This document shows, piece after piece, positions 53,393 to 57,716 of a DNA stretch of 57,716 nt; positions within the stretch are counted from its first letter, which is position 1; every line of letters starts with the position of its first letter. The position numbers and the translations under genes are program-made. The notes under the pieces are model-generated. The model was not told the DNA's origin, searched no databases, and was given only the letters and a program-made list of their open reading frames with translations. The DNA comes from Legionella nagasakiensis. Lineage in GTDB: Bacteria > Pseudomonadota > Gammaproteobacteria > Legionellales > Legionellaceae. The stretch is from contig NZ_CAAAID010000001.1 in assembly GCF_900639915.1 (NCBI RefSeq), positions 292,146 to 349,861 of the forward strand. The letters are read 5' to 3'.

Positions 53393-54244
53393 ATGATGAA
53401 TACTAAAAAACAAATAGTAATAGATCAGGAAAATCAGTTATTTTGGAACGAATTATGTGGAACTCAATTAGCAAAAGAATTAGGTGTGGTGGATTCAAGT
53501 CAAGATAGTTTGAGTAAATTTGATAATTTTTATATGGATTTTTATCCTTATTTAGAAAAACATCTGTTCCTTGATGAAATCAAAGAAAAAAATGTATTGG
53601 AAGTTGGATTAGGTTATGGAACCATAAGTCAGAAATTAGCTTTGACTGGTGCAAATTATTATGGTCTTGATATTGCTCCCAATGCTGTTGCGATGGCCAG
53701 GCATCGCTTAGAACAACATGGCATTACGGGCGATATTCGAACAGGAAGCATGTTAGAGTGCCCTTTTCCTGACAACTATTTTGATTATGTTTTTTCAATT
53801 GGATGTTTTCATCATACAGGTGATATGCAAGCTTGTGTTGATGAGACTTACCGTGTGCTAAAAGATGGTGGGAAGGCGGTCATCATGGTTTATAACAAAT
53901 TTTCTCTGCGCTTGTGGATGAAATGGCCAAAGTGGACTGCTAAAAATTTTATGTTTCAGTTTCTTGGAAAGAATATACATGCTAATGAGGAGCATAGAAA
54001 AGCATATGATACTTCAAGTTCTAATAATGGAGCACCAGAAACTGAGTTTTTTTCTATAAGAGAAATTCGTCGTATTTTTAAACGGTATCATTCTGTAAAA
54101 ACAACTCGTGAAAACTTTGATGAAGATGTGGCATTAACTGTTGGAAAATTACCCATCTATCGTTTTAAGAAACGCGCACAATGCTTGGACAACAAATGGG
54201 CTCGTTATTTCGGATTAGATTTATACATTCACGCTGTAAAGTAA
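53393..54244 (+). CDS. SAM methyltransferase, between GT paralogs 1 and 2
   Basis: A 283-residue class I methyltransferase. It has VLEVGLGYGTISQKLAL (motif I), YYGLDIAPNAVAMARHRLEQHGI, and FDYVFSIGCFHHTGDMQACVDETYRVLKDGG (UbiE-like motifs). Its C-terminal part is basic and aromatic. It probably methylates the O-antigen chain or a terminal sugar. Two adjacent ATGs (53393, 53396) are possible starts. Its placement between two related GT genes suggests the module was built by duplication around it. Confidence 0.78.
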   Translation: MMNTKKQIVIDQENQLFWNELCGTQLAKELGVVDSSQDSLSKFDNFYMDFYPYLEKHLFLDEIKEKNVLEVGLGYGTISQKLALTGANYYGLDIAPNAVAMARHRLEQHGITGDIRTGSMLECPFPDNYFDYVFSIGCFHHTGDMQACVDETYRVLKDGGKAVIMVYNKFSLRLWMKWPKWTAKNFMFQFLGKNIHANEEHRKAYDTSSSNNGAPETEFFSIREIRRIFKRYHSVKTTRENFDEDVALTVGKLPIYRFKKRAQCLDNKWARYFGLDLYIHAVK

Positions 54245-54303
54245 AAGTTATATAAAAATCTTAAATGGTATATACCTCAATTATATATGGGATACGATGT
54301 TTT

Positions 54304-55614
54304 ATGACCTTGAATATACTTTTTTTATGTAATAAACCCAAGTTTGGCAATGATGCAAATACGATTATTGATCATATTAATGCATTTGAAACTTATTCCA
54401 AACATAAAATATGGATTTATTCTAATCTTGGGGAGATGTCAAAGAAACTAGATTTAGAGCGTTTCGATGCTATTATAATTCACTATTCTATATGTCTTCT
54501 ACATGATTATTATCTTTCGAAAAAATCTAAAGAGAGATTAAGAGAATATAAAGGATTAAAAATTGTTTTTGTTCAAGATGAATATCGACAAATCAATAAA
54601 ATGATAGCGGAGTTGGCTTTTCTTCAGATAGACATATTATTTACTTGTTTCCCAACAAGTGAATATGATCGAATTTATTCAGAGGATAAATTACCTGGAG
54701 TTAAGAAATGCAATAATCTGACCGGTTATATTCCTGAGCGTTTAATGAAACTAACTGAGCAACCACTTATTGTTAAACGTTCTATTCATGTAGGTTATCG
54801 CGGAAGAAAAATCCCTTTTTGGCTAGGTGAGTTATCTTATGAAAAATATAGTATTGCCGAAAGATGGATTGAGAAGACGTCTAAAAGTGATTTAAAAACA
54901 GATATTTCTTGTGAAGAAAAAGATAGAATATATGGAGAAAAATGGATTGAGTTTCTATCTTCTTGCAAAGCTACTTTAGGTGTGGAAAGTGGTGCTAGTG
55001 TTATGGACTTTACAGGTAACTTAGAAAAGGTTATTGATTTGCATCAATTAACGCATCCCAATGATTCATTTTTTACTGTACAAAAAAAATATTTGCTTGA
55101 TCATGAGGGATTATATAAGTTAAATCAAATATCTCCTCGTTGTTTTGAAGCCATTGCTTTAAAAACTGTGCTTGTGCTTTATGAAGGTGAGTATTCAGGA
55201 ATTTTAATTCCTTGGCGGCATTACATTCCATTAAAAAAAGATTTTAGTAATATTGATGATATTATAATCAAGCTTCATGATGATTTATATTTACAATCTA
55301 TTGCAGATAAGGCTTTTGAAGAAATTGCTCAAAACCCTAAATATAGTTACCGTTCATTTATAAAATCAGTTGATCAGACTATAGAAGATGAATTTCTAAT
55401 GCGATGTAAACAAAAAGTAAATATACCTTATAAGATAGATGTGTATACGCATGATATTAAGTACATACCATTTAAAAGTAAATTGTATCAAAAAGGTTTA
55501 ACCTGTTATCAAAAATTTCCTTTAACTATCCGTCTTGTTATAAAAGGAGTTCTCCGGCCCAAATTCGCTATACGATATTTATTTAAGCATTTTTTCAGTA
55601 TAGTACGTCCATAA
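54304..55614 (+). CDS. Glycosyltransferase-like paralog 2
   Basis: A 436-residue relative of the proteins encoded at 51821 and 55647. It begins MTLNILFLCNKPKFGND and has IIHYSIC, QDEYRQIN, GYRGRKIPFWLG, YGEKWIEFL, GVESGASVMDFTG, SPRCFEAIALKTVLVLYEG and LIPWRHYIPLKKD. It lacks the N-terminal repeats of paralog 1 and has a C-terminal extension of about 60 residues, basic and aromatic. The ATG at 54304 is preferred because paralog 3 starts at the same place; an upstream ATG at 54265 has no ribosome site. Confidence 0.65.
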   Translation: MTLNILFLCNKPKFGNDANTIIDHINAFETYSKHKIWIYSNLGEMSKKLDLERFDAIIIHYSICLLHDYYLSKKSKERLREYKGLKIVFVQDEYRQINKMIAELAFLQIDILFTCFPTSEYDRIYSEDKLPGVKKCNNLTGYIPERLMKLTEQPLIVKRSIHVGYRGRKIPFWLGELSYEKYSIAERWIEKTSKSDLKTDISCEEKDRIYGEKWIEFLSSCKATLGVESGASVMDFTGNLEKVIDLHQLTHPNDSFFTVQKKYLLDHEGLYKLNQISPRCFEAIALKTVLVLYEGEYSGILIPWRHYIPLKKDFSNIDDIIIKLHDDLYLQSIADKAFEEIAQNPKYSYRSFIKSVDQTIEDEFLMRCKQKVNIPYKIDVYTHDIKYIPFKSKLYQKGLTCYQKFPLTIRLVIKGVLRPKFAIRYLFKHFFSIVRP

Positions 55615-55646
55615 TATTCTCTCGAAAGATAAAAAAGTAATTTTTT

Positions 55647-56978
55647 ATGAACAAACCAAATGTTTTACTATTAGCAGATACGGCTCATCCAGCACAGGCA
55701 GTTATTGATCATATCAGAGCTATTACAAGTTCTGATAAAATAATATGGCATATTTTAAACCCCATAACTTTTAAGATTATTGATAAAATTGATTTTTCAA
55801 TATTTGATGCTATAGGCATTCATTACTCAATAAAACCTTATAACAATTATTATCTTTCAGATTTATTGAAAAAACGTATTGCCTCATTTCAAGGGATAAA
55901 ATTTTTATTTTTACAGGATGAATATCAAAAAGTAAATCAGGTTCAGGAATATATGTATACATTAGGTTTTCATTTATTATTTACATTAGTTAATTGTAAT
56001 ATAGTTAATAAAGCCTATCCTGATCCACGCTTATCTGGTTTAAAGCGAGTGACAGTGTTAACAGGTTATGTCCAGGATTATATGAAGTCGATTATTTCTC
56101 TTCCTGTCTCTGAGCGGCTAATTGATGTTTCTTATCGTAGTAGGCGTTGTGAATATTGGTTGGGAACACTCTCACATGACAAGGAAAGAATTGCTAGAGG
56201 GTTCACTCATTATGCTCAGGGAAAAAGGCTCAAGCTTGATATCAGTCTTGAAGAATCTGCGCGGTTATATGGAGAAAAATGGCTGCAATTACTGAAAAAC
56301 TCCAAAGCAGTTCTGGGTACGGAAAGTGGTGCAAGCATCTGGGATTTTGATGACAGTATTCGTAAAAAGACTAATCGATTTCTTCGAAAAAATAAGGGCG
56401 CTAATTTTGATTCTGTTTATGAACAGGTTCTAAAACCATTTGATGGCAATATATTATATAATGCTATTTCTCCTAGAGTGTTTGAAGCTGCGGCGACAAA
56501 GACGCCGATGATTATGTTTCCAGGCGAGTATAGCGGAATATGTATACCAGATAAACACTATATTCCATTAGAAAAGAATTTTTCCAATATAGAAGAAGTG
56601 ATAGACAAATTAAAAGATTTTTGTTTTTTGCAAGCGCTTGCCGATCGAACTTATAATGACTTAATTGTCTCAGATCGTTATTCGCAACATAAATTTTCTG
56701 ATTTGATTGCTAATGAGTTGTTGGCCATTATTAAATGTAGAACAAAAAGTATAAATAAAATAGACTTACTATCTAAAATAGAAAATACTAGGAAAAAATA
56801 CAAAAATCTGAATCGTTTTCGTTGTTTTTGTACAGAGGCTAATTTTATTTTCTGTAATTTTTTTAAGTTATTGTTTAATCCAAAATACACTTTTTTTACA
56901 AATGTAAAATTACTAGCTGCGGGGATGAAACGTTATTTGTCTTATTTAATTCCAAGATTAACTAGAAAACGTCTCTGA
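55647..56978 (+). CDS. Glycosyltransferase-like paralog 3
   Basis: A 443-residue third paralog starting MNKPNVLLLADTAHPAQAV. The shared landmarks are GIHYSIK, QDEYQKVNQ, YRSRRCEYWLG, YGEKWLQLL, GTESGASIWDFD, SPRVFEAAATKTPMIMFPG and CIPDKHYIPLEKN. The PxHYIP region diverges slightly from the other two, and a basic C-terminal extension of about 70 residues ends in RLTRKRL. No membrane segment is clear, so it may touch the membrane through the extension. Three related but unequal enzymes suggest three different linkages. Confidence 0.65.
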   Translation: MNKPNVLLLADTAHPAQAVIDHIRAITSSDKIIWHILNPITFKIIDKIDFSIFDAIGIHYSIKPYNNYYLSDLLKKRIASFQGIKFLFLQDEYQKVNQVQEYMYTLGFHLLFTLVNCNIVNKAYPDPRLSGLKRVTVLTGYVQDYMKSIISLPVSERLIDVSYRSRRCEYWLGTLSHDKERIARGFTHYAQGKRLKLDISLEESARLYGEKWLQLLKNSKAVLGTESGASIWDFDDSIRKKTNRFLRKNKGANFDSVYEQVLKPFDGNILYNAISPRVFEAAATKTPMIMFPGEYSGICIPDKHYIPLEKNFSNIEEVIDKLKDFCFLQALADRTYNDLIVSDRYSQHKFSDLIANELLAIIKCRTKSINKIDLLSKIENTRKKYKNLNRFRCFCTEANFIFCNFFKLLFNPKYTFFTNVKLLAAGMKRYLSYLIPRLTRKRL

Positions 56979-57061
56979 TTTTGCACTTGTAATAATTTTA
57001 GAATATTCCCAAATATGCTCATCATCAATGAAATTATGAGAACATAGGTTTTAGATATTTA

Positions 57062-57499
57062 ATGAAACTCTTTTTACAAACTATTTCAATATTTATTATT
57101 GTTATTAGCTCAAAAAATTATGCAAGTTCTGATAATAGTATTTCTGTTCCTGTCAAAAGTATTAGTCATTTTCAGCGAAGTCTTGATGGCAATTATGTTC
57201 TAAATAATGGTATCCCTGTTATAGGAGAGGATGAAGAGTATATATTTAATACTACTTTTTTAAATAAAAATACAGCTTTTGTCGTGATTGATCCATGGAC
57301 AAATATGCCGGATAAACAATTAAATCTTATTAATGAAAAAATAATTAAAAAATATATATTACCATTAGTAGAAATTGCAGCCAAAAAAGGTTTCTCCATT
57401 TATGTTTTTACGAATGATTGTGAAAGACTTCATATATCCTATAGTTGCTTTGCTCCTTATGAGTTTTATGTATTACAGAAAAATAATGATGTGGTTTAA
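57062..57499 (+). pseudogene. Isochorismatase-like exported protein, probably cut short by an IS
   Basis: The 145-residue frame starts with a signal peptide (about 1-22, ending NYA-SS) and then contains the N-terminal half of a cysteine-hydrolase/isochorismatase fold: KNTAFVVIDPWTNMPD (with the catalytic Asp) and IAAKKGFSIYVFTND. Family members normally run about 180-200 residues in this domain and have the cysteine near the C-terminus, which is missing. The stop codon (57497-57499) abuts an IS3-type end, so the gene is most likely truncated by the insertion. The remaining half may lie beyond the window. Confidence 0.55.
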
Positions 57500-57716
57500 T
57501 GGATTCGGACACACCAGTTAAGAGATAATAAACTTAACTGGAGTAAAAGATATGACAATTAGAAGAAAATTTTCACAAGAATTTAAGCTTGATGCAATTA
57601 GCCTTGTAAAAGATCAAGGCTACAGTCGGGCGGAAGCAGCTCGCAGTTTGTCGCTTAATCCGAATGTGCTTAGTCGTTGGATAAAAGAGCATGAAGCAGA
57701 TGAGGGTCATGCATTC
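57500..57716 (+). mobile_element. Left end of an IS3-family element (extends past the window)
   Basis: The left terminus probably starts at TGGATTCGGACACACC (57500). An inverted repeat CCAGTTAAG (57514-57522)/CTTAACTGG (57533-57541) lies just inside and could form a hairpin near the transposase start. The orfA gene begins at 57552. The right end and any target duplication are outside the window, so the exact boundary is uncertain. Confidence 0.7.
57552..57716 (+). CDS. IS3-family transposase OrfA, 3' end missing
   Basis: The first 55 codons begin MTIRRKFSQEFKLDAISLVK and include the helix-turn-helix SRAEAARSLSLNPNVLSRWIKEH, typical of IS3-type OrfA. In this family OrfA and OrfB are joined by a -1 frameshift; OrfB would follow outside the window. 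The frame stays open to the right edge. Confidence 0.88.
   Translation, partial: MTIRRKFSQEFKLDAISLVKDQGYSRAEAARSLSLNPNVLSRWIKEHEADEGHAF

Noticed and set aside
1-57716. CRISPR array or tRNA genes
   Set aside because: I saw no regularly spaced direct repeats and no cloverleaf-like sequence with the TTC-A-A-TCC type T-loop; no such feature is claimed.

Overview
The window looks like a chromosomal segment of a gammaproteobacterium of the Legionella type. The signs are moderately AT-rich DNA, a pilV-pilW-pilX-pilY1 minor pilin operon, a Fis/rnpB/coaX neighbourhood, a dcw cluster that stops after murE, several unknown proteins that resemble secreted effectors (including a DxD glycosyltransferase-like protein and a long coiled-coil protein), and a large LPS O-antigen locus with its own ABC exporter. 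The genus is inferred from protein style and gene content; no database search was possible.

Layout. 1-6.5 kb: end of a membrane protein gene, mpl (murein peptide recycling), clpB with a good sigma-32 heat-shock promoter, an SppA-type peptidase and an unknown protein. 6.6-13 kb: type IV pilus minor pilin operon read on the minus strand (pilV, pilW, pilX, pilY1). 13-18.3 kb: suhB, trmJ, iscS, an A-type Fe-S carrier, fis, the RNase P RNA gene and coaX. 18.4-23.4 kb: division/wall genes mraZ, rsmH, ftsL, ftsI, murE behind a sigma-70 promoter and MraZ-type repeats. 23.4-29.1 kb (minus strand): a candidate effector glycosyltransferase, trhO, a coiled-coil protein, pdxB and a site-2-type protease. 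29.3-34.2 kb: an envelope-lipid modification group (GT83/ArnT-like transferase, PAP2 phosphatase, GT2/ArnC-like transferase, LAB_N membrane protein) interrupted by a 141-bp MITE-like element, then a thioredoxin-DsbD-like fusion. 34.2-36 kb: lipA and a methyltransferase.

36.3 kb to the end is an O-antigen locus, increasingly AT-rich towards the right. It begins at a strong promoter and encodes an asparagine-synthetase-like amidotransferase, two SDR epimerases, and a complete set for UDP-2,3-diacetamido-2,3-dideoxy-mannuronic acid (WbpA-, WbpB-, WbpD-, WbpE- and WbpI-like). Next come a Wzm/Wzt exporter with a C-terminal glycan-binding domain, methyltransferases, a sulfotransferase, an SGNH hydrolase, and three paralogous glycosyltransferase-like proteins. 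An acetolactate-decarboxylase-like protein sits inside the sugar pathway. The right edge holds an isochorismatase-like gene that appears cut by an IS3-family element whose orfA runs off the window.

The most interesting unexplained items are the acetolactate-decarboxylase-like protein with an apparently altered active site, the three tandem GT paralogs (one with an N-terminal array of 11-residue repeats), the thioredoxin-DsbD fusion, and the MITE with an exact target-site duplication.
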